Below, in pieces: positions 1 to 8,186 of a stretch of 62,069 nt of DNA. Origin of the DNA: Candidatus Zhuqueibacterota bacterium (GTDB taxonomy: Bacteria; Zhuqueibacterota; Zhuqueibacteria; Zhuqueibacterales; Zhuqueibacteraceae); the NCBI GenBank assembly GCA_022616415.1, contig JAKEEU010000401.1, forward strand, positions 1 through 62,069, given 5' to 3'. Position numbers and translations under genes: made by a program. The notes below the pieces were generated by a model that was not told where the DNA came from, searched no databases, and saw only the letters and a list, made by a program, of their open reading frames with translations. Each line of letters starts with the position of its first letter. Within the stretch, counting starts at the first letter, position 1.

Positions 1-94
1 AAGCTTTTGCTTTATTTACAGCCTTTTTTACGTTTCGTTGCGGTTCCCTTTTCGTTGCAAGTGACCAAGCATTTACTTTGTTGCCAGACTTTTT

Positions 95-111
95 CCAGAC
101 AAGCTGTCTGG
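95..111. repeat. Short hairpin just downstream of the sigma-factor stop
   Basis: CCAGAC and GTCTGG arms around a 5-base loop lie 6 bases past the stop codon of the sigma-factor gene. Nearly the same hairpin, with the same ACCCAGAC/GCCCAGAC border, lies at 26022-26039 just past the stop of the DUF58 gene. The repeated position suggests an RNA-level 3'-end element (inference). Confidence 0.45.
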
Positions 112-117
112 GTTACG

Positions 118-693
118 TCACGCTTGCCGATATTCCCGCAGCTTCTGCTGCATGTGTTGCGTGGCGCGGAAGAGATAATTTTTCACCGTTCCCTCTGCAC
201 ATCCCAGCGACTTCGCGATCTCCTGCAATTTTTGCCCGTGAAAATGCCGCAACACGAACACCGCGCGCTGTTTCTCCGATAACGACTCCATTGCCAGCGC
301 GATCTCGCGGCCCAGCTCCTGGTTCAACGCCGTTTTTTCGGGATCGGGATTTCTATCCGGCGGCAGATAGGCCGATGGTTTTTCTTCGCCGTCATTGTGC
401 GTATCGAACGAGAGAAAGCGCCGCCGGCTGCGCCACTGGCGATAATTGATGCACTGATTGACGACGATGCGATACAGCCAGGTGGAAAACTCGCTCTCGA
501 AACGAAACGACGGCAGACTGCGAAAAACTTTGATGAAAATTTCCTGATAGACGTCTTGCGCGTCCTCCAGGTTGTTCAGCATCTGCCTGGCCAGCTTCAA
601 CACCTGCCGGTCGTGTATCTGCACTAACGCCTCGAAAGCTGCGCCGTCGCCCTCCTGCGCGCGTCGAATCAGCCGGATTTCCCGTTCTTCCAT
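118..693 (-). CDS. ECF-type RNA polymerase sigma factor (RpoE-like)
   Basis: Extracytoplasmic-function sigma factor of 191 residues that would direct RNA polymerase to a stress or envelope regulon. Region 2 lies at about residues 20-90, with the acidic DAQDVYQEIF stretch followed by FSTWLYRIVVNQCINY, which corresponds to the -10-recognition helices. Region 4 lies at about 130-185, with LSEKQRAVFVLRHF and the helix-turn-helix QEIAKSLGCAEGTVKNYLFRA. A longer open frame reaches 774, but its first 27 residues do not look like sigma factor and the ATG at 693 begins the conserved region, so I start there. No anti-sigma gene is visible; it could lie beyond the left edge, downstream of this gene. The family is certain, the regulon unknown. 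Confidence 0.93.
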   Translation of the reverse strand: MEEREIRLIRRAQEGDGAAFEALVQIHDRQVLKLARQMLNNLEDAQDVYQEIFIKVFRSLPSFRFESEFSTWLYRIVVNQCINYRQWRSRRRFLSFDTHNDGEEKPSAYLPPDRNPDPEKTALNQELGREIALAMESLSEKQRAVFVLRHFHGQKLQEIAKSLGCAEGTVKNYLFRATQHMQQKLREYRQA

Positions 694-739
694 AGTCACC
701 TGTTTAGACAGATAGGCCGTGAAAAGGTTTGCACGCGCG

Positions 740-804
740 GAGGGCCGAGGGTATAGATCAAAGAGCCATAGCAATTAGCGCTATGCTCTTTGCCCTCGGC
801 CCTC
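740..804. repeat. Imperfect long hairpin upstream of the sigma factor
   Basis: The arms GAGGGCCGAGGG and CCCTCGGCCCTC enclose a second pair, CAAAGAGCCATAGC and GCTATGCTCTTTG, giving an imperfect stem of about 30 base pairs. It sits in the intergenic region between the divergent sigma-factor and kinase genes. It could be a mobile palindromic repeat or a transcript-end structure. Its function is not shown by the sequence. Confidence 0.6.
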
Positions 805-954
805 TGCTCTATGCCCTCCGCCACAAACCACTTGCATTTTCGATTTTTTTCTGTTACAATCTGGATGCTCGATCCTTGATGCCGGTAGAAACGTCAAGAG
901 CCCAGAGTCAAGCATCCAGGATCAAGGAGCCAGTCATCAGCATCGAGAGAAAGA

Positions 955-1581
955 ATGCAACAATATCCCTTCGTCGCCATTGCCGGCAACATCGGCGTGG
1001 GCAAAACCACGCTTACCAATTTGCTCGTCGAGCGCTTTGGCTGGATCGGCTTCTTTGAAAAGGAAGTCGCCAACCCCTATCTCGCCGATTTTTATCGGGA
1101 CATGCCGGCGTGGGCGTTTCAATCACAGATTTTCTTTCTCAAAGAGCGTTTGAAAGACCATCTGCAGATTCAAGCCGCCAACGGCTCCTGTGTGCAAGAC
1201 CGCACCATTTACGAAGACGCGGAAATCTTCGCCCACAACCTTTTCGAGCGCGGCTTGATGCGCGCCCGCGACCATGCTTGCTACGCCGATTTATACGCAG
1301 CGCTTTCCTCTTCGTTGCGCCCGCCGGACCTGTTCGTTTACCTGCGCGCCTCGACGTGGACGTTGATCAGCCGCATTCGCAAGCGCGGCCGCGATTACGA
1401 GCAGAACATCGACAAAGAATATCTCGCCCAACTCAATTTGAACTACGAGCGCTGGGCGAAGCGCGTGGCCGAAAAATATCCTTTAATGATAATCGAAACC
1501 GATGAGCATGATGTCTACCGCGATCGTGACTGGCTGGAGGGCATCATCGAGGAGATTGGAAGGCGAGTTTCTGGTCGCTAG
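955..1581 (+). CDS. Deoxynucleoside kinase (dAK/dGK family)
   Basis: Cytoplasmic kinase that phosphorylates deoxynucleosides to their 5'-monophosphates in nucleotide salvage. At 208 residues it has the usual length of the bacterial deoxyadenosine/deoxyguanosine kinase family. The P-loop GNIGVGKTT is at residues 11-19, the substrate-site motif DRTIYED near residue 82, and the arginine-rich lid RIRKRGRDYEQ near 141. The start at 955 follows a GAGAGAAAG ribosome-binding site and places the P-loop at the expected distance from the N-terminus. Substrate preference (dA, dG or dC) cannot be read safely. It stands alone between an intergenic hairpin and a repeat-rich spacer. Confidence 0.92.
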   Translation: MQQYPFVAIAGNIGVGKTTLTNLLVERFGWIGFFEKEVANPYLADFYRDMPAWAFQSQIFFLKERLKDHLQIQAANGSCVQDRTIYEDAEIFAHNLFERGLMRARDHACYADLYAALSSSLRPPDLFVYLRASTWTLISRIRKRGRDYEQNIDKEYLAQLNLNYERWAKRVAEKYPLMIIETDEHDVYRDRDWLEGIIEEIGRRVSGR

Positions 1582-1695
1582 TTTCTGGTCGCTGGCTGCT
1601 TGTTGCTGGCTGCAGGTCGCTAATTGCTAGTTCCTGGTCAGGCAAAGGCGAGCGCTGAATAACAAGCAACCAGCTACAAGCAACCAGCAACTAGT
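1578..1695. repeat. Low-complexity inverted repeat (CTGGTTGCT/GCTTGTTG words)
   Basis: The spacer is built from repeated words (TTTCTGGTCGCTGG, CTTGTTGCTGGC) that reappear inverted as AACAAGCAACCAGC and CAAGCAACCAGCAACTAG, so the RNA could fold into a long imperfect stem. Similar words recur at 46425-46455. It separates two convergent genes and may serve as a terminator or be a repeat family of this genome (inference). Confidence 0.6.
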
Positions 1696-2507
1696 TACCG
1701 CATTCCTGCCAGCGCCGGCGTTGCCACTTCAAAAATTTTTTCGTCCACCTCGCGGGAAACGACGATGTTTTTGAATAGAATTTTGCGGTTGGAATTTTCG
1801 AACACCCTCTCTTCCGCCAGCTTGATGCCGTCGTACACGCGCCAGCTTTCCCACCACGCCACAGATGGCGCGGCCCCCTCACTTTCTAAATATTCCCAAC
1901 GATGCACGAGCCGCGTTGCTTCATCGACAAACACGCGATACATATTCCATGGCGTCAGCCCAACGCTATCGGCAAAGCTGAGGCTCACGACGTCATATTT
2001 AAAGCCGCTCATCTCTTGTTCGCCATCATATTTGAGAATAACGCCGGGATCTTTCAGTTTGTAGGGCATGAGCAGCCAGTAAGTATCATTGATATAACGC
2101 GCATAAGCCCGGCCCAGCCATTGAATTTTTTCCTCGCCTTCCAGCGATTGGCCATTCTTGAAAACCGCGCCATTTTTGGTGTCGAGATTGAAAATGATGC
2201 GAAGATGATCGCCGTCGCGCGTCGTGGTTTCAAGGCGATAGTTGTTGTTGCGGCGATCCCAATCGTGCCGCCAGTCGCTCAATTGCGTGTCGCCCTTGGT
2301 GACGACGAAATGAAAAGACAGATATTTTACGGCGTCGTAATTCTTGCGGCCGCCAAGCGCCACCATGACTTCGTCGACAACACGAATCGCTTCCGGGTCC
2401 GATTTCGACGGATCGAAGTCGGTGTCCGAAGTCGATTGGTCCGAACTCGTTTTACAGCCGGCAATTAAAATGCTAAGAATAATGAAGAACAAAATGTGAA
2501 GTTTCAT
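1695..2507 (-). CDS. Lipoprotein, LolA/DUF6503-like, function unknown
   Basis: Predicted lipoprotein of 270 residues. The lipobox LIAGC puts the lipidated cysteine at residue 18, followed by a Ser/Asp-rich linker. The body begins with VDEVMVALGGRKNYDAVK and continues with alternating aromatic and charged strands such as YLSFHFVV, NNNYRLETTTRDGDH and YDVVSLSFADSVGLTPW. This resembles the LolA-like or DUF6503 type of beta-sheet envelope protein that starts with an AlGG helix; that is a resemblance by eye, not a search. The exported protein at 34667-35572 has a similar plan (GGLETWQSK, late FDGIWIPT). Start and signal peptide are clear. No catalytic residues are recognised. Confidence 0.75.
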   Translation of the reverse strand: MKLHILFFIILSILIAGCKTSSDQSTSDTDFDPSKSDPEAIRVVDEVMVALGGRKNYDAVKYLSFHFVVTKGDTQLSDWRHDWDRRNNNYRLETTTRDGDHLRIIFNLDTKNGAVFKNGQSLEGEEKIQWLGRAYARYINDTYWLLMPYKLKDPGVILKYDGEQEMSGFKYDVVSLSFADSVGLTPWNMYRVFVDEATRLVHRWEYLESEGAAPSVAWWESWRVYDGIKLAEERVFENSNRKILFKNIVVSREVDEKIFEVATPALAGMR

Positions 2508-2626
2508 GGCTACAGTTTGGTGTATTCTTACAGAAGCAAGCTCGTAGTTTCTTCTTCTCCGCCCGCCTCCTTATGAAACAGGAAAAGGCGGAGCGGGGTA
2601 GGCGTCGGACTTCCGGCAAAAATTGA

Positions 2627-2646
2627 GCGCCCGAAGGCGCCACTAC
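2627..2646. repeat. GTAGTGGCGCC...GGCG repeat, copy 1
   Basis: A short self-complementary element (CGCCC GAA GGCG followed by CCACTAC on this strand). The same word appears in opposite orientation at 43385-43404 (GTAGTGGCGCC then GGGCG). Both are intergenic. Probably a member of the palindromic intergenic repeats of this genome. Confidence 0.4.
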
Positions 2647-2656
2647 AAACAATTTA

Positions 2657-4678
2657 TTAAAATTGAATCATCACCTTTTCCATGCGATCGCCCACTTGCA
2701 GCGCATCGACGACGTCCATCCCGCTCGTCACGCGACCAAAGATCGTGTAACGCCCATCGAGATGCGGTTGATCGGAGTGCGTGATGAAAAACTGGCAGCC
2801 CTCGGTGTCCGTGCCAGAGCTTGCCATGCCCACCATGCCGCGCGTGTAGCGCCGCCGGCTAAATTCCGAGCGAATGGAATAGCCCGGCGAGCCCCATCCA
2901 TCGCCGCGCGGATCGCCGGTTTGAATCACGAAGTTCGGCACGACGCGATGAATGAGCAGGCCGTTAAAGAACCCTTTTCGTGCAAGCCGGATAAAATTAA
3001 GAGCCGTCAACGGTGCTGCCTCGGGAAAAAATTCCAATTCAATTGCGCCTTGATTGGTTTGAATCGTCGCGTGTGCTTTGGCGAGCCGAAGGATTTCTTC
3101 GGAGGTGAAATCCTGATGCGGTTTAGTTTCTTTGGTAACGCGGCTGCTATAATCTTCTCCCGCGAGTTTTTTTAGCGCCCCGGCAGCGGCGCGGGCCAAA
3201 AGTTTATCGGGAAATTGCACCGCGTTTTCGAGCAACGGTCGCGCGCCGAGATCACCGCATTGGGCCAGCGCGTCAAAAATCATCTGCGCCGCCTCCGCGG
3301 CGATGGGCGGCCGCAGTTTTTGATACGCCGCAATGATTGCCGCCGCATGATGGCGCCGTTGCAGACTATCCGCGGCAAGATTTTGCGCTGCTATTGCGGT
3401 GATCACTGCATCGCCGCGTTGCAAGGCCGCGAGATAAATCGGTGTGGCTTTAGACTGAACCGATGCCGGCAGTTTGGGCAAACCTTCCAGCGCGGCGATT
3501 TGCACGCTCGTCGCCGAGTCGCGCGACATCTTTTCCAAATAAGGAAACGCCTCCGCCGCTCCCGTCGCGCCAAACGCTTCAGCGAGGCGGCTGCGAAAAA
3601 TCGCGTGCGAATGCTCCACGTGCCTGGCAAGATCGGGAATGGCGTCTTTGCGGAGAATTTGTGCCAGCGCTGCTGCCGCGGCCGCTTGTTCTCTCCACGT
3701 CGAGGTGCTCGCTTGCAGCAGCTCTTTCAAAAATTCGGTTGGCGGCGGCGTTTCCTTCAGCGTGCCATTTTTTTGCATACGTTCTGTTGCCGTTCCCAAT
3801 GCGCGCAGCGCGGTGAGCCGCACGTGCTCACTGGTGTCGTGCAAAGCCAGGCGCGCCGGTAAATCCGGAATATCAAGATTCCCGAGCGCCGCGGCCGCAT
3901 TGACACGGACGCGCCAAGCAACGTCATTTTTCCCGGCTGCGGTGAGCGGCTCCAATGCCATAGTATTTTTCATCACACCGAGCGCGCGAGCAGCTTGCAT
4001 GCGGACGCGTGTGCTGCGGTCGCCAAGCACCGCTAATAGTTTTTGTGCAATCGTGGAATCCGGCGGCGCGTGACTGCCGGAATGCAACCGCATCAGAGCA
4101 TACGCTGCGCGCCACCGAGCTTCTTCGTCAGTATCTTGCAACAAATGCGCCAGCGGCGCGCTCCACTCCATTTTTTTAAAGCCGCGTTGCGCCAATCTTG
4201 CCGCGGCCAATGCCGCTTCCGCGCGCACGATGGGAATTTGTTCGTTGAGCCAACCGAGAAGCTGATCGCTCACTACCGCGGGCGCCGAATCATTGGCGGT
4301 CTTGCTCACGGCCTCGATCAGCGCGAGGCGAACCTCGAGGTCCTTCTCCTCGGTCAAACGTTGCAATAGCAAAGTTGTGCTTTGACTCTGCGCCAGTTGG
4401 CCGAGCGCGAAGGCTGCTTCGACGCGAGTGGCGGCCTCCGATGATTCCAAAAACGGCGCGAGCATCGGCACGGCTTCGGAGTCTTGCACGCGCCCCAGCG
4501 CGATGATGGCGCGGCGTTGCACCCCGGCGCTTTGGTGTTTCGTGAATTGAGCAAACGCCGAAGCCGGTGCGCGCCGATCTTCCAGACGCAAGATTTCTTC
4601 AAGGGCGCGATCGTGGTTGGCGCAACCGGAAATCAAAAATGACAACAAAATTAAAAAAGCCAATCGCCAATTTAGCAT
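2657..4678 (-). CDS. HEAT-repeat lipoprotein fused to a cyclophilin-type peptidyl-prolyl isomerase
   Basis: Envelope protein of 673 residues. The chosen ATG at 4678 gives a clean lipoprotein signal with ISGC and the lipidated cysteine at residue 19; the longer frame to 4768 would bury this signal. Residues about 30-500 are HEAT-type helical pairs, with recurring units such as VQRRAIIALGRVQDSEAVPML and VRMQAARALGVMK. The last 150 residues are a cyclophilin domain with LIHRVVPNFVIQTGDPRG, RGMVGMASSG, GCQFFITHS and LDGRYTIFGRV, so the active-site Arg, Phe and Gln are present. Probable role: folding of exported proteins, with HEAT repeats as a binding scaffold (inference). It is divergent from the small gene at 4845. 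Confidence 0.9.
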   Translation of the reverse strand: MLNWRLAFLILLSFLISGCANHDRALEEILRLEDRRAPASAFAQFTKHQSAGVQRRAIIALGRVQDSEAVPMLAPFLESSEAATRVEAAFALGQLAQSQSTTLLLQRLTEEKDLEVRLALIEAVSKTANDSAPAVVSDQLLGWLNEQIPIVRAEAALAAARLAQRGFKKMEWSAPLAHLLQDTDEEARWRAAYALMRLHSGSHAPPDSTIAQKLLAVLGDRSTRVRMQAARALGVMKNTMALEPLTAAGKNDVAWRVRVNAAAALGNLDIPDLPARLALHDTSEHVRLTALRALGTATERMQKNGTLKETPPPTEFLKELLQASTSTWREQAAAAAALAQILRKDAIPDLARHVEHSHAIFRSRLAEAFGATGAAEAFPYLEKMSRDSATSVQIAALEGLPKLPASVQSKATPIYLAALQRGDAVITAIAAQNLAADSLQRRHHAAAIIAAYQKLRPPIAAEAAQMIFDALAQCGDLGARPLLENAVQFPDKLLARAAAGALKKLAGEDYSSRVTKETKPHQDFTSEEILRLAKAHATIQTNQGAIELEFFPEAAPLTALNFIRLARKGFFNGLLIHRVVPNFVIQTGDPRGDGWGSPGYSIRSEFSRRRYTRGMVGMASSGTDTEGCQFFITHSDQPHLDGRYTIFGRVTSGMDVVDALQVGDRMEKVMIQF

Positions 4679-4844
4679 AAACGTTTTTTTGATTGTTTTC
4701 GGTGTAATGGTCAATATAACAACTGCTCGCTGGGAAGTCAAGCAGAATAACGGAAAGATTGCATTCATGGTTTTGATTTTGTATATTATTGTTGCACGAA
4801 TAGCAATTGCAATGTCCTGATCCTTTCAGTTAGGGAGATAAATT

Positions 4845-5114
4845 ATGCCGGCCATTAAAGAAAAAAATCAGTCGCGCACCCAAGGGCGGCGCCTTAACCG
4901 TGCCACGACAAAAGCGAACGGCAAGGGTTTGAGTGATGCGCAACTCGCCATACTTCTCGACGCTTACCAAACCATGGGCAAAATGTTAGAAACACTCGTC
5001 GGACGTGAGCGCCTTTACCGCCCCCAGTTTCTCAAAGGATTAGAAAACGCACTTCAGGATGTGGCTATGGGCCGCACTCAGGAGGTCAAAACCTTTGAAG
5101 ACTTTGCCGGTTAA
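4845..5114 (+). CDS. Small hypothetical protein, 89 residues
   Basis: I do not recognise this family. The N-terminal 28 residues are very basic and probably disordered. A helical region follows (LSDAQLAILLDAYQTMGKML) and the C-terminus ends in VKTFEDFAG, a tail reminiscent of small antitoxins, but there is no clear toxin partner. A good ribosome-binding site (TAGGGAGATAAATT) precedes the ATG. It could be a DNA-binding or antitoxin-like protein. Confidence that it is a gene is fair, and that its function is known, nil. Confidence 0.6.
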   Translation: MPAIKEKNQSRTQGRRLNRATTKANGKGLSDAQLAILLDAYQTMGKMLETLVGRERLYRPQFLKGLENALQDVAMGRTQEVKTFEDFAG

Positions 5115-5283
5115 ACGAAGCCTGGAAAAGACCAGCACCTTTTTATTCGTTTGATGAGGCCCAGATCTACTTATTGCGTTTTGCCCACCGCAAGGATATT
5201 TACCGTTTAAATATAGCCTGGGACTGAGGGCCGAGTTCCTATTTGACTTTCATTGACTGCCCTTATAAACACAAGGAATCTCA

Positions 5284-6285
5284 ATGCAAAATGTTCGTGT
5301 CGGCGTTGCCGGCGTCGGGCGCCTCGGACAGTTGCACGCGCGCCTGTATCGTGAAGTTGAAGGCACTGAATTGGCCGGCGTTTATGACATCGACGCGGCA
5401 CGCGCACAAACTTTGGCCAATGAGCTTGGCGTTCGCCGGTTTGACTCTTTTGCAGAGCTGTTGGCTTCCACTGAAGCTGTCAGTATTGTCGTGCCCACGG
5501 TCTTTCATTTTGAATTGGGCAAAGCGGCGCTCGAAGCGAATAAACACGTCTTCGTTGAAAAGCCCATCACCACCACGGTCGATGAAGCGAGCCGGCTTAT
5601 TGCGTTGGCAGCTTCGCAAAAACGCGTGCTGCAAGTCGGCCACATCGAGCGCTTCAACGCGGCGCTGCTCGCGCTGGAGAATTTTCCTTTGGCGCCGCGT
5701 TTCATCGAATCGCACCGTCTCGCCTCGTTCGATCCGCGCGGCACCGACGTCGCCGTCGTGCTCGATCTGATGATCCACGACATCGACATTATTTTGACGC
5801 TCGTCAAAAGCCCGCTCGCACGAATCGATGCCAGCGGCGTTGCGGTTGTCTCCGAAGAGCCGGATATTGCCAACGCGCGCTTGCAATTTGCCAACGGCTC
5901 TGTGGCCAACGTCACCGCCAGCCGCATCTCGCAAAAGAAAATGCGCAAGATGCGCATCTTTCAGCGCGACGCTTACGTTTCCATTGACTTCATGCAAGGC
6001 CTCACCGAAGTGTTTCGCCTTGTCTCTCCCGACGAAGCGATGGCGGCAAGCGGTTTTCCCGTCGTCTTGGGAAAACTGGATCAAGGCGCGCGTCAACGGC
6101 ACATCATTTACGAAAAGCTGCAAGCGCCGGAAGGCAATGCGCTCAAAATGGAGCTGGCAAGTTTCATTCATGCGATTCACACGGGTACGCCGCCGCCCGT
6201 AACGGGCGAAGACGGCCGCCGCGCGCTCGAGGTCGCGACGACGATCACAGAGGCGATTAAGAAAGCCGACAACCATGTAACGTGA
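5284..6285 (+). CDS. Gfo/Idh/MocA family NAD(P)-dependent oxidoreductase
   Basis: Dehydrogenase of 333 residues acting on a sugar or sugar-nucleotide substrate. The Rossmann motif GVAGVGRLGQ is at residues 7-16, the family EKP signature at 92-94, and the catalytic-type DLMIHD motif at 161-166. The ribosome-binding site AAGGAATCTC lies directly before the ATG. Overall it resembles UDP-N-acetylglucosamine 3-dehydrogenases (GnnA-like) of the lipid A pathway more than inositol dehydrogenases, but there is no adjacent aminotransferase or lpxA to support that. It precedes typA with a 68-base gap. Confidence 0.85.
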   Translation: MQNVRVGVAGVGRLGQLHARLYREVEGTELAGVYDIDAARAQTLANELGVRRFDSFAELLASTEAVSIVVPTVFHFELGKAALEANKHVFVEKPITTTVDEASRLIALAASQKRVLQVGHIERFNAALLALENFPLAPRFIESHRLASFDPRGTDVAVVLDLMIHDIDIILTLVKSPLARIDASGVAVVSEEPDIANARLQFANGSVANVTASRISQKKMRKMRIFQRDAYVSIDFMQGLTEVFRLVSPDEAMAASGFPVVLGKLDQGARQRHIIYEKLQAPEGNALKMELASFIHAIHTGTPPPVTGEDGRRALEVATTITEAIKKADNHVT

Positions 6286-6353
6286 GAATACTTGTTTTTT
6301 GAGAAGAAGCTATTTTGCAAAAACCATTTCATAGTAAGGAGTAAAAGCAGTAA

Positions 6354-8180
6354 ATGATCAAGTCCAATATTCGCAACATCGCCATCATCGCCCATGTCGA
6401 TCACGGCAAAACCACGCTGGTGGACGGGCTGCTCAAGCAGAGCGGCACGTTTCGCGAGAATCAAGCCACCGGTGAGCGTATTATGGACAGCATGGATTTG
6501 GAACGTGAGCGCGGCATCACCATCATGGCCAAGAACACGGCGATCTGGTACAATGGCGTCAAAATCAACATCGTCGACACGCCCGGTCACGCCGATTTCG
6601 GCGGCGAGGTGGAGCGCGCCATCAGCATGGTGGACGGCGCGCTGCTCCTCGTCGATGCCAGCGAAGGCCCGCTGCCGCAAACCCGCTTCGTGTTGAAAAA
6701 AGCGCTTGCCGTGCATTTGCCGATTATTTTGGTGATCAATAAAATCGACCGCAGCGACGCGCGCATTCAGGAGGTCATCAACGAAGTTTACGATTTGTTC
6801 ATCGACCTCGATGCCAACGAGCACCAAATCGAGTTTCCGATTATCTACACCAATGCCAAGCTCGGGGTGGCGCACCGCAAGCTGGATGATGGCTCAAAAA
6901 ATCTGGCGCCGTTGTTTGAGACGATTCTTGCCGCTATTGCTGGTCCAAACGCTGATGATGAAGCGTTGCCGCAATTTCTCGTGACGAATTTGGATTATGA
7001 TGATTACGTCGGCCAGCTTGCCATCGGCCGGCTGCGCAATGGCAAGCTGCAAATGGGGAAAACATACTCGCTGTGTGCGGATGGCGGGCAAACGCGCCAG
7101 GTCAAATTTTCCACTTTGTATAATTTCAAAGGCCTGCAGCGCATTCAAGTTGACACGGTGGAATCCGGCGACATCGTCGTGGTTGCCGGCGTCGAAGACA
7201 TTCGCATCGGCGATACAATTTCGGACGCGGAGAACCCCAAGCCGCTGCCGCGCATTCACGTGGACGAGCCGACCGTGGCGATGATTTTTTCAATCAACAA
7301 CAGCCCATTTGCCGGACGTGAAGGCAAATATCTTACCTCGCGCCGTCTGCGTGAGCGTTTGGAAAAAGAAATTCTGCACAACGTCGCGCTGCGCGTGAAG
7401 CCGTTGGAGCGCGCCGACGCATTTGAGGTCTGTGGCCGCGGCGAATTGCAGCTCGCCATTCTGATTGAAACGATGCGCCGTGAAGGCTATGAGTTCATGG
7501 TGTCCAAACCGCGCGTCATCACCCGCGAGGAGAACGGCAAATTGCTCGAGCCGATGGAGCACGTATTTCTCGACGTGCCGGAAGAATTTATCGGCATCGT
7601 CAACGAAAAGCTCGGCTCGCGCAAAGGCCGCATGACGAATCTGGTGAATCACGGTTCCGGCAGAGTGAATTTGGAATTTCGCATTCCCTCGCGCGGGCTG
7701 ATCGGTTATCGCAACGAGTTCCTCACCGACACCAAGGGCACCGGTGTTATGAATACGCTCTTCAATGGTTACGCACCGTGGCACGGTGCAATTCCGCAGC
7801 GTCTCAGCGGCGCGTTGGTCGCGGATCGCGTCGGCCGAGTGACAGCGTATGCGAGCTACGGCATGGAAGAGCGCGGCGAGCTGTTCGTCGAAACCGGCAC
7901 GGAAGTTTACGGCGGTATGATCGTCGGCGACCGCAACCGCGGCGGCGATCTCGACGTGAACATCACCAAAGAGAAAAAGCTTACCAACATGCGCAGCTCG
8001 ACTTCCGATGCCACGATCGTCCTGCGTCCCCCAAAAATTTTGAGCTTGGATCAAGCCATCGAATTCATCGCCGAAGACGAGTTGGTGGAAGTCACTCCCA
8101 AAAGCATTCGCCTACGCAAGATGGAATTGGATGCGGACAAGCGGGCGGCGATGAGGAAAAGAGAAGCTGTGACAGAATGA
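6354..8180 (+). CDS. typA: Ribosome-binding GTPase TypA/BipA
   Basis: Translational GTPase of 608 residues, the normal length for the family, which binds ribosomes and supports assembly and stress adaptation. The G domain has AHVDHGKTT (residues 13-21), the switch region with RERGITI, DTPGHADFGGE and NKIDRSDAR. EF-G-like domains II, III and V follow, then the TypA-specific C-terminal part with RIPSRGLIGYRNEFLTDTKG and NTLFNGYAPW. The SD AAGGAG is about 12 bases before the ATG. The stop lies 6 bases from the stop of the convergent TIR-WD40 remnant. Confidence 0.97.
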   Translation: MIKSNIRNIAIIAHVDHGKTTLVDGLLKQSGTFRENQATGERIMDSMDLERERGITIMAKNTAIWYNGVKINIVDTPGHADFGGEVERAISMVDGALLLVDASEGPLPQTRFVLKKALAVHLPIILVINKIDRSDARIQEVINEVYDLFIDLDANEHQIEFPIIYTNAKLGVAHRKLDDGSKNLAPLFETILAAIAGPNADDEALPQFLVTNLDYDDYVGQLAIGRLRNGKLQMGKTYSLCADGGQTRQVKFSTLYNFKGLQRIQVDTVESGDIVVVAGVEDIRIGDTISDAENPKPLPRIHVDEPTVAMIFSINNSPFAGREGKYLTSRRLRERLEKEILHNVALRVKPLERADAFEVCGRGELQLAILIETMRREGYEFMVSKPRVITREENGKLLEPMEHVFLDVPEEFIGIVNEKLGSRKGRMTNLVNHGSGRVNLEFRIPSRGLIGYRNEFLTDTKGTGVMNTLFNGYAPWHGAIPQRLSGALVADRVGRVTAYASYGMEERGELFVETGTEVYGGMIVGDRNRGGDLDVNITKEKKLTNMRSSTSDATIVLRPPKILSLDQAIEFIAEDELVEVTPKSIRLRKMELDADKRAAMRKREAVTE

Positions 8181-8186
8181 AATAGC

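Noticed and set aside
5099..5227. Open frame after the small gene at 4845 that ends LLRFAHRKDIYRLNIAWD, like the tail of a RelE/ParE-type toxin.
   Set aside because: No start codon is available and the stretch is only about 40 codons. The resemblance to toxin tails is weak, so I do not claim a toxin-antitoxin pair.
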